DNA from: Myxacorys chilensis ATA2-1-KO14 | Lineage (GTDB): Bacteria; Cyanobacteriota; Cyanobacteriia; Leptolyngbyales; Leptolyngbyaceae | DNA: 64,000 bases | NCBI GenBank assembly: GCA_019359275.1 | Contig: JAHHHP010000020.1 | Location: 17,098-81,097 of the forward strand | Direction of reading: 5' to 3' | Notes under the pieces: generated by a model | Databases searched by the model: none | The model's input: only the letters and a program-made list of their open reading frames with translations | Told to the model about the DNA's origin: nothing | Translations under genes and position numbers: made by a program | Part shown: in pieces, positions 56,190 through 64,000 of the stretch | Layout: every line of letters begins with the position of its first letter | How positions within the stretch are numbered: the first letter of the stretch is position 1

Positions 56190-57683
56190 CTATCGTCTAC
56201 CCCTCACTCTCGACGTCTTACCGGATGGTTGCCCCTGGTTGTAGAGCTTCTCGTTTGCCTCGCCTGACTTAAACAAATCTACAACCGGGTTGGGATAGTC
56301 AACGCCGAGTCTCACTTCAAAGCGATCTTGCTCCACAGAAGCCAGCTTCCACGGCTCATGCACTTTTGCGGCAGGCACATTGGCAAGTTCAGGCAACCAG
56401 TGTTTCACATACTCTCCTTGGGGATCGTAATCCTTGGCTTGCTTAACAATATTGAAAAACCGGAATCCACGGGCATCGTTGCCGACTCCAGCCGTGTAGT
56501 TCCAGTTGCCCCAATTGCTGCATACGTCATAGTCAATCAGCAGCGACTCAAACCATTCGGCTCCCCATCGCCAGTCGATACCGAGATTTTTGGTCAGAAA
56601 ACTCGCGACATTTTGCCGTCCGCGATTGGACATGTAGCCTGTAGCCGCAATTTCTCGCATGTTGGCATCGACAAGCGGAAAGCCGGTTTTGCCCTCGCGC
56701 CAGAGATCAAATCGTGCTTCGTCCTCTTTCCATGCGATCGCTCGACCCTGCATTCCTGATGCCCGAAAAATATGGTTCCCATGCTTAGCGCAGATGAACC
56801 AAAAATAATCGCGCCACAGCAGTTCAAAAATTAGCCAATACGTCGAGTCATTGCGGATGCGCTGCGATTCATATGCCTGCACTTGCCAGTAGATATAGCG
56901 CGGCGACAAACAGCCTAGTGCTAACCAAGGTGAAAATTTCGAGGAATAGTCTGCACCAAGCATTCCATTTCGCGTTTCTTTGTAAGTTTTGAGATGCTCT
57001 TGCGTCCAAAAATAGTGTTGTAGTCGCGCCAGCCCTTCCGTTTCTCCACCCTTAAAGGGAAGAACAGCACGTGGATCGACTAACGGAGGTTCTAAGCCAA
57101 AATCTGCTGGGGTTGGTAACTCACCAACTTCAACTTCCGGCAAATCATCTAGCGTTTGCGGTGCTGGAAAAGTTTCATAAACAGTCGAAGCTTTCTCGAC
57201 TTGTTTGCGAAAGCTGGTAAAAAGTTCAGGAATGTCGCCAATGTCAAAGGGCAAGTCATCCACATGATATAGCGTGTGTCCCCAAAACCGTTTGGTTTGA
57301 ACTCCGATCGCACTCAAGGTCTGCTCCAGTGCAGATTCAACCGCTCGCTCTTCAGACGTTACTTCCCCATAAAAATACACCGCCTGAACTTCTAACGCTT
57401 CGGCTAATTTAGGGATCACCTTTTCAGGCAAGCCGCGGCGTAGAATCAGGTTGCTGTTTACAGCCCTCAAACTCTTCCGCAAATCGGCCACGCTCTCTAA
57501 CAAAAACTGCGCTCGATATGCGCCCGTTTTTGAAAATCCGTAGGACGTTGTTCCAAACTGCCTCTCATCAAAACAATAAACAGGAACAATAGCGGCTCCT
57601 GTTTCGAGCGCTTTTATCATCGGCTCATGGTCTTGAATCCGCAAGTCATTGCGATACCAAATCAGAATTCGCTGGTTTGCCAC
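56190..57683 (-). CDS. DASH-family cryptochrome/photolyase
   Basis: FAD-binding CRY-DASH, which repairs cyclobutane dimers in single-stranded DNA and may act as a blue-light receptor. The N-terminal photolyase domain (RILIWYRNDLRIQDHEPMI) binds an antenna cofactor; the FAD domain shows NGMLGADYSSKFSPWLALG, LLWRDYFWFICAKHG, TGFPLVDANMREIAATGYMS NRGRQNVASF (split here) and YDVCSNWGNWNYTAGVGNDA. The basic C-terminal tail (SGKTSRVRGRR) is short, as in cyanobacterial members. Length 497. Confidence 0.95.
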   Translation of the reverse strand: MANQRILIWYRNDLRIQDHEPMIKALETGAAIVPVYCFDERQFGTTSYGFSKTGAYRAQFLLESVADLRKSLRAVNSNLILRRGLPEKVIPKLAEALEVQAVYFYGEVTSEERAVESALEQTLSAIGVQTKRFWGHTLYHVDDLPFDIGDIPELFTSFRKQVEKASTVYETFPAPQTLDDLPEVEVGELPTPADFGLEPPLVDPRAVLPFKGGETEGLARLQHYFWTQEHLKTYKETRNGMLGADYSSKFSPWLALGCLSPRYIYWQVQAYESQRIRNDSTYWLIFELLWRDYFWFICAKHGNHIFRASGMQGRAIAWKEDEARFDLWREGKTGFPLVDANMREIAATGYMSNRGRQNVASFLTKNLGIDWRWGAEWFESLLIDYDVCSNWGNWNYTAGVGNDARGFRFFNIVKQAKDYDPQGEYVKHWLPELANVPAAKVHEPWKLASVEQDRFEVRLGVDYPNPVVDLFKSGEANEKLYNQGQPSGKTSRVRGRR

Positions 57684-57746
57684 GTTCGAGATTATGAGTT
57701 ACATTCCTTGCGATCGTAGCGGGTTCTGCTCAAAAGGGTCTCTCTC

Positions 57747-57795
57747 AACAAAACAAGGAGCGGGCGCAACTCCAAATGAACTGCGCCCGCTCCTT
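57747..57795 (-). terminator. Strong terminator downstream of the YggT gene
   Basis: A perfect 14-bp GC-rich stem (57755-57768 with 57782-57795) with a 13-nt loop; read on the minus strand it is followed by GTTTTGTTG. It isolates the YggT gene from the CRY-DASH gene. Confidence 0.85.
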
Positions 57796-57848
57796 ATTCT
57801 CTAACTTCGACCCCTGCTGACACCTGGGAAAATGGAAACTTCCTGATG

Positions 57849-58154
57849 CTAGGCGGCGGGGTATGAAATCACTAAGCCTGCAACCACTCGTGCTACAGAG
57901 GGCAGCACAACACTTTGAATGAGATTCAAGACTAAGAACCCTAAAATCGGAGAAAAATCAATTCCACCGAGCGGCGGAATGACCGAGCGAAACAGATTGA
58001 GGTAGGGATCGGTCAATTGACTCAGAAGCGCAAAGGGCTGCTTATACCAATCGACGTTGGGGAACCAAGTCAGCAAAATTCTAATAATCAGCAGAACGGT
58101 ATAAATGCTGATAAAGCTATTTAACGTGGTTAGCAATAACGCTAAGGCTTCCAT
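57849..58154 (-). CDS. YggT family membrane protein
   Basis: A 101-residue protein with two membrane helices (LLTTLNSFISIYTVLLIIRI and SPILGFLVLNLIQSVVLPSV) flanking the family's conserved loop LTWFPNVDWYKQPFALLSQL and DPYLNLFRSVIPPLGGIDFS. YggT/Ycf19 proteins affect thylakoid, division or nucleoid organisation; the specific role is unclear. It is followed by a strong terminator. Confidence 0.92.
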   Translation of the reverse strand: MEALALLLTTLNSFISIYTVLLIIRILLTWFPNVDWYKQPFALLSQLTDPYLNLFRSVIPPLGGIDFSPILGFLVLNLIQSVVLPSVARVVAGLVISYPAA

Positions 58155-58236
58155 AGTTGTGGTTTCCTTTCAATGTCTAGGGGTGTTTAGCTTTGAACAC
58201 AGTTTAAGCGATTCTTCTCACAATTGGCGAACCGCT

Positions 58237-58602
58237 TTAGGAGGTTTCTACGCTTCCATCTGGATTGCGCTTTGTGCCAATCGTATTCTCCTCTAGCTCG
58301 GTCGGACGACCGTTGACGCTGCCTAGCTGCTGCCGCACGTCGTCAATTGCCGTATTCAACTGCGCGATCTTGTCTTCCAAACTTTGGCGAGCCAGCTCAA
58401 TATTCTGCTCAGAGGAAGCTCTTAGAGAACGCCGTCTGGCTTTTAGAGCTTTGCTTTGAGCGGATTCAGCCTTGAGCAACGGTTCTTCTACTGATTTATC
58501 GCCAAGGCGTTGGCTGACCAGTACGCCCAATACACCGCCGACAACACCGCCCGCGATCGCGCCTAGAAAGAAGCCACTTGAAAAGTTATCTTGTTGACTC
58601 AT
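58237..58602 (-). CDS. Membrane-anchored coiled-coil protein (YtxH-like)
   Basis: A 121-residue protein. The N terminus has one Gly-rich membrane helix (GFFLGAIAGGVVGGVLGVLV), followed by a basic, helical coiled-coil segment (AQSKALKARRRSLRASSEQN, EDKIAQLNTAIDDVRQQLG) and an acidic tail. The layout is like YtxH-type general stress proteins, but the match is only architectural. It is just upstream of the YggT gene, 82 bases apart, and could share its transcript. Confidence 0.78.
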   Translation of the reverse strand: MSQQDNFSSGFFLGAIAGGVVGGVLGVLVSQRLGDKSVEEPLLKAESAQSKALKARRRSLRASSEQNIELARQSLEDKIAQLNTAIDDVRQQLGSVNGRPTELEENTIGTKRNPDGSVETS

Positions 58603-58699
58603 AGCTGACTCAAGATGCTTTCCTTCTATTGTATCGATTGAGGGCCATTCATTACTCTTGCAAAAAGGATTTTAGTGATAACTGATACGGATTCGCCCT

Positions 58700-59356
58700 C
58701 TAATGCGCTGTGCCAAAGGTGCGATCGCCCGCGTCTCCCAACCCTGGCACGATGAAGCCACGATCGTTAAGCCCTTCATCGATCGCGGCGGAATAAATAT
58801 TCAAACCCGGATACGCAGCGCTCAGTTTTTGCAAAGCAGGCGGTGCGGCCACCACACAAACAATTCTTACAAATGTTGGATCAATGCCCCGCTTTACTAA
58901 TTCTGCCATTGCCATCATGGTTGATCCACCCGTTGCCAACATCGGTTCAGGAATCAAAACCCGAGTTTGAGGATCAAATTGAGCGGGCAATTTATTTAAA
59001 TAGCAACTGGCTTCTAACGTTTCTTCATTGCGAACTAGACCCAAGTGATAGACCGATGCCAATGGTAAGAGAGACTGTGCTCCGTCGAGTAAGGCGAGTC
59101 CTGCCCGCAAGATCGGGACAACAGCGATCGGCGTTTCTGGATTAATAAACGTGGCAGGGCAGGGCGCAAGCGGCGTTTCGACCGTTGTATCTAGCGTTGG
59201 CAACCATTCCCGAACCGCTTCATAAGTGAGCCACCGACCCAACTCAGTCATGGCGCTCCGAAACAGAGCCGACGGTGTGGACGCATCGCGAGCGACTCCC
59301 AACCAGTGCTGAATTAAGGGATGAGGCGGAACGTACACACGTAGTTGGAGAGTCAT
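58700..59356 (-). CDS. upp: Uracil phosphoribosyltransferase
   Basis: Pyrimidine salvage enzyme that makes UMP from uracil and PRPP. The 218-residue protein shows the N-terminal VYVPPHPLIQHWLGVARDAS segment, the VPILRAGLALLDGAQSLLP loop, the PRPP motif region VLIPEPMLATGGSTMMAMAE and the uracil-binding C-terminal segment DRGFIVPGLGDAGDRTFGT. It is monocistronic as far as can be seen. Confidence 0.95.
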   Translation of the reverse strand: MTLQLRVYVPPHPLIQHWLGVARDASTPSALFRSAMTELGRWLTYEAVREWLPTLDTTVETPLAPCPATFINPETPIAVVPILRAGLALLDGAQSLLPLASVYHLGLVRNEETLEASCYLNKLPAQFDPQTRVLIPEPMLATGGSTMMAMAELVKRGIDPTFVRIVCVVAAPPALQKLSAAYPGLNIYSAAIDEGLNDRGFIVPGLGDAGDRTFGTAH

Positions 59357-59921
59357 AGTTTGGAGTCAGCAAAATCTTGTAAGTCCCAAATATAATACTC
59401 CTTCTAAACTTTTTCAGGTAATACGCTAATACTGGCTGAGACAGGTCTTGAATGAAGTTATGCCTTTTCTACACAGCGTTGCCAATGGCAGCTCTCTTCT
59501 TAGGATTAAGACCGTTGACTAGGGATCGATTGGCAATTGAGAATTTATTGCAGTTGTATTGACAATGATTCGCAGTAAATTTATAGTGTTCTACAGTGTT
59601 CTCCTCTCTAGAGGATCGGCAGCGGGCGTGAGATGTGGTATGCATTTTGCGTCCGGTTTTTTATGAGACGCGATCGCATCCGGCAGATTATTGAAGATCG
59701 ATTGAATGAATATGACGATCGCGCTGCGGAATTGAGGAACGATCGTAGGTTTCTCACCGAAAGTTGGCATTTAATCCTGGCGGTTGGAATTCGGAACCTC
59801 CTCGATCCACTCTTGTCGCTTCATCTGATGACTGCGCTCCACATTGTAGATTTCAGCCCTGCATAAGCTAACGCTGCTGAATATTCAGAATCAATGAACC
59901 GAAGAAGCTTCTCCTGCTATT
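59357..59921. other. Intergenic region between upp and the HNH nuclease gene
   Basis: About 565 bases. A plus-strand open frame at 59633-59866 (from its inner Met, MRRDRIRQIIEDRLNEYDDR) lacks a ribosome binding site and a recognised family; it could be a gene remnant. Otherwise nothing is seen. It marks the border between the core genes and the defence locus. Confidence 0.4.
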
Positions 59922-60755
59922 TTAGGCACTCTGAAGAAAACCTCTTAATCGCGGATCTGGTGTACTCAATAAACATGCACGCGCTACAGCAGACAATTCC
60001 TGGTCGGCTTTGAGCATTTTGCGAATGTTCCCAGCTTCTTTTCTAAAGGCTTCTTTCGCAATAACGTTATTTCTATCTTTGTCATACTTTCTCAGCTCTT
60101 CCAAATAAGCCTGGACATGCTGCCAACAATCTTGCCAAACCACCTTACGCTTATTCATAAGGGGAGGAAAATCGAGGTTGTATCTCTCAACTGAGTATGT
60201 GACCCGCAATTGCTCCCACTCATCATGAACATAGGGACTAGGAATTACTCGTCCTTCTACGTTGAAAGATAAAAGAGTTGGATCATGATCATGAGCGGGA
60301 TCTAGTAATAAAGGATCTTCAAACCGCAAATCACGATTGGGATCTGTAGCTCTTGCACATCCTTCGCGTAATGGAAAGAACGTTCCTTTCTTTCTATTGC
60401 CTGCATTACCGCAGATACGAAGGTTGCTCCAGTCAAACGTGAGCCACCAGTAACCTTCGTGTTCAGTGCCATCCAAATCTTTAGAAGATTTCTTTGGGCG
60501 AAAGTGTTCTACATCCCAATGGCTAAAGCAGTCTTTTGCTTCTGAGAACCAACACTTCTGGTCTGAAAGTGTGAGTAACCACTCTTTCAAATCGCCCCAG
60601 ACCTTGCTGTTACCATCAATTATCTTCTTTCGTTCTTCTGCATTTGGAGCCGCTTTTAGATCCTCAAGCAGTTCGTTCGCCTTTGTAAGAAATTTCAAAT
60701 ATTCCGAGTAATGCTGTGATTCTGGTTTAGGAGGCTCTAACGGAATGTGTCTCAA
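59922..60755 (-). CDS. HNH endonuclease, PtuB/TIGR02646-like
   Basis: A 277-residue nuclease of the group paired with ATPases in Septu-type defence and near restriction systems. The HNH core runs from KCWFSEAKDC (about 67-76) through the catalytic His in WDVEHFRPKK (about 83), YWWLTFDWSNLRICG and NRKKGTFFPLREG (about 105-125). The last cysteine usual before the catalytic Asn-x-x-Lys stretch is a Gly here (CGNAGNRKKG), so one zinc ligand is missing. The start overlaps the end of the ATPase gene by four bases (ATGA), implying coupled translation. Confidence 0.88.
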   Translation of the reverse strand: MRHIPLEPPKPESQHYSEYLKFLTKANELLEDLKAAPNAEERKKIIDGNSKVWGDLKEWLLTLSDQKCWFSEAKDCFSHWDVEHFRPKKSSKDLDGTEHEGYWWLTFDWSNLRICGNAGNRKKGTFFPLREGCARATDPNRDLRFEDPLLLDPAHDHDPTLLSFNVEGRVIPSPYVHDEWEQLRVTYSVERYNLDFPPLMNKRKVVWQDCWQHVQAYLEELRKYDKDRNNVIAKEAFRKEAGNIRKMLKADQELSAVARACLLSTPDPRLRGFLQSA

Positions 60756-62332
60756 TTTTGTTTACCCTCCTCTAACGCATCTTCCTCCACAAGAATTTCA
60801 GCTAAAACCTCGTCGGCTAATCTAGCTTGGTCTTCTATCTCCTCTTTAGTTAATACATCCTGTTCAGGTATAGTTCTCGCCATTGCATTCGCAAATTGCT
60901 CGAAATAGGGATTTGGGTGTGTACGAGACACATGTAGTGAATTGAGTTCATTAGCTAGTTTGATCAATTTCAGTTCTTCTTCAGGGGTTTTCTCCTGAGT
61001 GCCCAACAAGCGATAATGCTCATCAAGCTTTTCCAGGATTTCAGGTGCTAGGGTTGATCTCAGACCGTACAGTTCCGACTTCAGCAATCCTTCTATTCCA
61101 ATACCAATTGGGTCGTACTCAGGTTCTTCGGCCATTGTGGCTTGCTCTTGCTGCCTGAGAATACGTACCTGGTTTTTGTGCAGAGTCCCGATCATAAGTG
61201 GATTATGAGTGGCAATGAGTAATTGCCCCTTCTCAGCCCGAATATTGTCTTGGAGAAGTTTTAGAAAGTCGTAAGTCCACACTGGATTCAAGTGAGTATC
61301 TGGCTCGTCGAGTAAGTAGAGCGACTCGTCGTTCTGAGTAAATAGCAAGAGTCCGAGTACAGTCAATAGTTGCTGTTCCCCTTCACTTAATTGAGTGAAC
61401 TTAACTTGTGTGCCATCACTACGCTCAACAGTGACCCGTACTTCATCCATCAGGTCGCACAGAAACAGGCTTTCGAGATAACCAAATAGTGTTTTTGGGT
61501 CTTCCTGCTCTTTTTTCAGCCGCGCAAGCTCAACTTGATTTTTGATAAACAAATATAATCGCTCGACTTTCTCTCCTTGCCGCCGTACATCCCGCTCAAT
61601 GGATTCAGTATTGCGAATGGGAGCTAAAGCGCCATTCCAAAGTGTATCTAAAAAGGTTTTGAATGCACCACGGGCATACCAGAAACGAGGATCGCCTTCA
61701 TCTCGTTGTATCTTTTTGGGCGCACCACTACCGCGCCACCAAGGCGTTTTTAAGACAAAGAGTGCAGAGCTAAAACATTTGATATTGAGATAATCTTCTA
61801 GTAGCTTCAGTGCGCTTGTTGACTCAGATAAAAAGAAAGCTAGCAACACCAACTGGCTATACTCTTTGCGGCAAAAGAACAGTCGCCGTAGCGGCATCTC
61901 ACTTCCCTTGCTATCTAGAATTCTTAGGTAGTAGTCGCGCGTTGGTTTGTCAAAGTGCTTCTCCAGTCGGCTGCTCCAGCCAGAGTAATAAGCAAACACA
62001 TAACTCGGCAAATAGTCATCAATACTGGCTTTAAAGTCTTTTTGAGAGAGGGATTTTTTGTCAACGCTGATTTTGAGTCGTCTGCTTGTCCGTTCTGGAT
62101 CAGCATCTAATTCGATGATTTTCTCTCGATATACATAGCGAAGCATATAGGCAAATGAGGGTGCACGACCAATTGCTAACTCCCGAAAGATCTCGACGAT
62201 TGCCTCAATCAGATTAGACTTACCTGAACCGTTGCGCCCAATGATTACTGCCGTGGGCTGTTCTTCGTCAAAGTCAATCTCAAAGTTCTGCAAGTTTCCA
62301 TAGCTGGGAATGCGTAGCCAATCTAGTCTCAT
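60752..62332 (-). CDS. ABC/SMC-like AAA ATPase of a defence module (PtuA-like)
   Basis: A 526-residue ATPase with Walker A VIIGRNGSGKSNLIEA near residue 32, a long helical insertion (about 100-290), the ABC signature LSEGEQQLLTVLG near 312, Walker B LYLLDEPDTHLNP near 336 and the switch His in LLIATHNPLMIG near 372. No TOPRIM domain follows, so it is not an OLD nuclease. Such proteins are found beside type I restriction genes and, with an HNH partner, as Septu PtuA. Four-base overlaps join it to hsdS upstream and the HNH gene downstream. Confidence 0.88.
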   Translation of the reverse strand: MRLDWLRIPSYGNLQNFEIDFDEEQPTAVIIGRNGSGKSNLIEAIVEIFRELAIGRAPSFAYMLRYVYREKIIELDADPERTSRRLKISVDKKSLSQKDFKASIDDYLPSYVFAYYSGWSSRLEKHFDKPTRDYYLRILDSKGSEMPLRRLFFCRKEYSQLVLLAFFLSESTSALKLLEDYLNIKCFSSALFVLKTPWWRGSGAPKKIQRDEGDPRFWYARGAFKTFLDTLWNGALAPIRNTESIERDVRRQGEKVERLYLFIKNQVELARLKKEQEDPKTLFGYLESLFLCDLMDEVRVTVERSDGTQVKFTQLSEGEQQLLTVLGLLLFTQNDESLYLLDEPDTHLNPVWTYDFLKLLQDNIRAEKGQLLIATHNPLMIGTLHKNQVRILRQQEQATMAEEPEYDPIGIGIEGLLKSELYGLRSTLAPEILEKLDEHYRLLGTQEKTPEEELKLIKLANELNSLHVSRTHPNPYFEQFANAMARTIPEQDVLTKEEIEDQARLADEVLAEILVEEDALEEGKQN

Positions 62333-63888
62333 GCTGCCTCCAACAGACGTGGGGCATTAGAAGTTTCTTCCCTCGTTTCTTTCAGAAGACCACGAGCTTC
62401 TTCGTCTTTCAACTGGTCGTAGAAATCGTCGATCTCCAACTGCGAGGCAGACCACAAGTTTTCTGCTGTCATTGAACCATGTTCCTTGAGAATGTCAGCA
62501 AGATGAGAGGGTTGAATGTCCTTGCGCTTGAGCATAATAACCTGGGGCTGAGAAGTTTTGTCAGTAGGCTTGCGCCGTAGCGGTTTAGTCAGGTTTTCTT
62601 CGGTAATCGCGCGCATCCTGCGAATGCGCTCCAGCAATATTGATGCGGGTTCGTCGTTGGGATCTTGTGGTACTAACTCGCCTCTAAATGCCTCGTCTAA
62701 CAATGTAGGTATCAATCGATCGAGTCGATCGTAGGTATTTCGATAACGGGTTTTGAGGCGATCAACGTAAGTAAACAAATCTGCGACTCGACGGACAATT
62801 TCTTGTTGTTCCCTAATTGGAGGGAGTGGAATTGGGAATGCTGAAAACCTTTCTTTGCCGAGGTGGTGAATACCGATGCCACGAGTTTCTTCAACGAAAG
62901 CTTTTGACAAAGCTGCATATAAGAACACTAAATACAGATACTCCGACATCTTCTCGAATGGACGAACGCAAATGAGAGTGTTCTGAAAACAGCAATTTTC
63001 TATCTCTCCTCGCCATATAGCTGGTTTTCCAACTTCACTAGCGCTACCAGAGCCTTCATTAATCAAAACATCTCCAGTCTGCAATTTATACCTCTCGAAA
63101 TCACGAGGGTTAAAGTTCATTTCTTTAATATCTGAAAAATCCCATCCATCCCAAGTAATGTTTGCTGCTCGAATATAGGGACGCATGTTTGAACCACTAT
63201 GATTCTTAGGAGATCTCTGACGACCTAAAAAAACCTCTCCTACGGCTTCTACTGAAGTAGACAACCAGCCTTCAGGTAATGTATGTTCAGAAATTCTATC
63301 CGCTTGAGAATCCGATATTCTGTGTATAAAACCTTCTCTAAACCGTTCCTGAAGTCTGATAAGCAGATTAGAAGCAGGCTCAACGTTGTTAGAATTTTCT
63401 TCTCTCCAATCTTCGGTCAGTTCTCCTGACAAAGCGGTGGCAAGAATAGATTGACGGAAGCGATCGAGAATGAGCCGCACCCGATCGAGTCGATCACGAC
63501 AAGCATCCACCCGCGCAAACAATTTATCAAGATTCTCAGCAATACGTTTTTGTTCTTCGAGTGGAGCTATAGGAAGCTCAATCTCTGCAAGATCCTGTTT
63601 ATTAAATCCACTTTGAGCAGAGCGAGAAACTAGCCGTAGTGGTGCTTGAAATGTCTCAGAACGTAATAGGTAATACACAAATCGCCTGTGCATTTCTTCT
63701 GGAATATCTACTTTAGCCATTGCTACGTTGTAGGCACCAGAAAGCCCAGTTAATATTCGTCCTATGGATGCACCATATCTAGCAATTAGAATATCCTGCT
63801 CAGTACATTTTTTAAGGGTATCTGTATCTTGAATGTAAGTGGGAACTGAACGCTCGCCGAAATCTCTAATCTGTAAAAACTTAAGTTG
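62329..63888 (-). pseudogene. hsdS: Type I restriction specificity subunit HsdS, 5' truncated
   Basis: Target-recognition subunit of a type I restriction-modification enzyme. Homology runs from 63888 (KFLQIRDFGERSVPTYI, then ILIARYGASIGRILTGLSGA) through the rest of TRD1, a first conserved helix (LEEQKRIAENLDKLFARVD), TRD2 (about LPEGWLSTSVEAVGEVFLG onward) and a second helix (IREQQEIVRRVADLFTYVD), then a C-terminal extension of about 90 residues. The first part of TRD1 is missing and a TAG interrupts at 63889, where the sequence changes character. An ATG at 63720 could start a shortened product. hsdM and hsdR are not in the window. Confidence 0.85.
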
Positions 63889-64000
63889 CTAGTTAGAAGC
63901 GGCAGGGGAAGCAAAGCAAATAAAATCTCTTCAAGGAGTTGGACACCTCAAAGAGAAGAAAAAATGCTTAACGACCTTATAGCGATTTACGCCATCACCG
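63889..64000 (+). mobile_element. Probable insertion sequence end, transposase start (partial)
   Basis: Unlike the HsdS reading frame, this stretch reads on the plus strand. An ATG at 63964, preceded by AGAGAAGAAAA, opens MLNDLIAIYAIT, which resembles the N terminus of an IS4/IS982-type transposase found in cyanobacteria. Only 12 codons are in the window and the other end is not, so inverted repeats and target duplication cannot be checked. Confidence 0.45.

Noticed and set aside
59633..59866. 77-codon plus-strand open frame between upp and the HNH gene
   Set aside because: No ribosome site or family; kept only as a remark in the intergenic entry.

Overview
The window is cyanobacterial chromosome. 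The octamer GCGATCGC (HIP1) and its core recur throughout. The gene set is also cyanobacterial: an ATP synthase beta-epsilon pair, the photosystem II S4-domain protein, a CRY-DASH photolyase-like protein, DUF4079, a short glycine-rich RRM protein, C-terminal processing protease and lipid IspG. A type IV pilus retraction ATPase, large exopolysaccharide genes, NACHT and toxin-antitoxin genes and many small cyanobacterial hypotheticals suggest a filamentous or mat-forming species of the Leptolyngbya/Oscillatoria kind. That last step is inference; no rRNA marker is present.

Layout. 1-21.8 kb is mostly housekeeping: atpD (5' cut by the window edge), atpC, a PilT2-like ATPase, a Ctp protease, ispG, rbgA, a NERD protein, uspA, pgk, a Cache sensor kinase, an amino-acid binding lipoprotein, an SpoU methyltransferase, lpdA, trpC, a coiled-coil protein and a class V aminotransferase. 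22-34.2 kb is an exopolysaccharide region on the minus strand: a Wzy/ligase-like membrane protein, three overlapping GT4 glycosyltransferases, an MsbA/HepA-like ABC exporter, a HepC-like sugar-phosphate transferase, a Wzc-type tyrosine autokinase and a fourth GT4 enzyme. The genes cover lipid-linked initiation, chain assembly, export or flipping, polymerisation and length control. 35-36.9 kb holds a phosphoribosyltransferase and a GPH sugar symporter.

37.0-41.0 kb is an accessory island. A NACHT NTPase gene, preceded by nine 21-bp tandem repeats and carrying an alternating dipeptide tract, is followed on the same strand by a broken DUF4258 gene, a DUF2283 gene, an antitoxin-like gene and a PIN toxin gene with an in-frame stop. 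Copies of the 3' end of the NACHT gene lie after each of these two small gene pairs, so the island looks like an array of cassettes separated by a repeated NACHT tail. An 88-bp HIP1-rich tandem duplication follows.

41.2-59.4 kb returns to ordinary genes: a zinc metallopeptidase, an RRM protein with structured flanks, tRNA-Ser(CGA), comEC with a degenerate C-terminal domain, glyQ, a Uma2 nuclease-like protein, the S4 protein, a GH65 phosphorylase, a B12-binding radical SAM protein, a GH25 muramidase, CRY-DASH, a YggT protein and upp. 59.9-64 kb is a defence locus: a type I restriction specificity gene (hsdS), an ABC/SMC-like ATPase and an HNH nuclease with ATGA overlaps, resembling a Septu (PtuAB) pair carried inside a type I restriction operon. 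The 5' part of hsdS is missing; the sequence at the edge looks like the start of an insertion sequence with a transposase reading the other way, so the restriction part is probably disabled.
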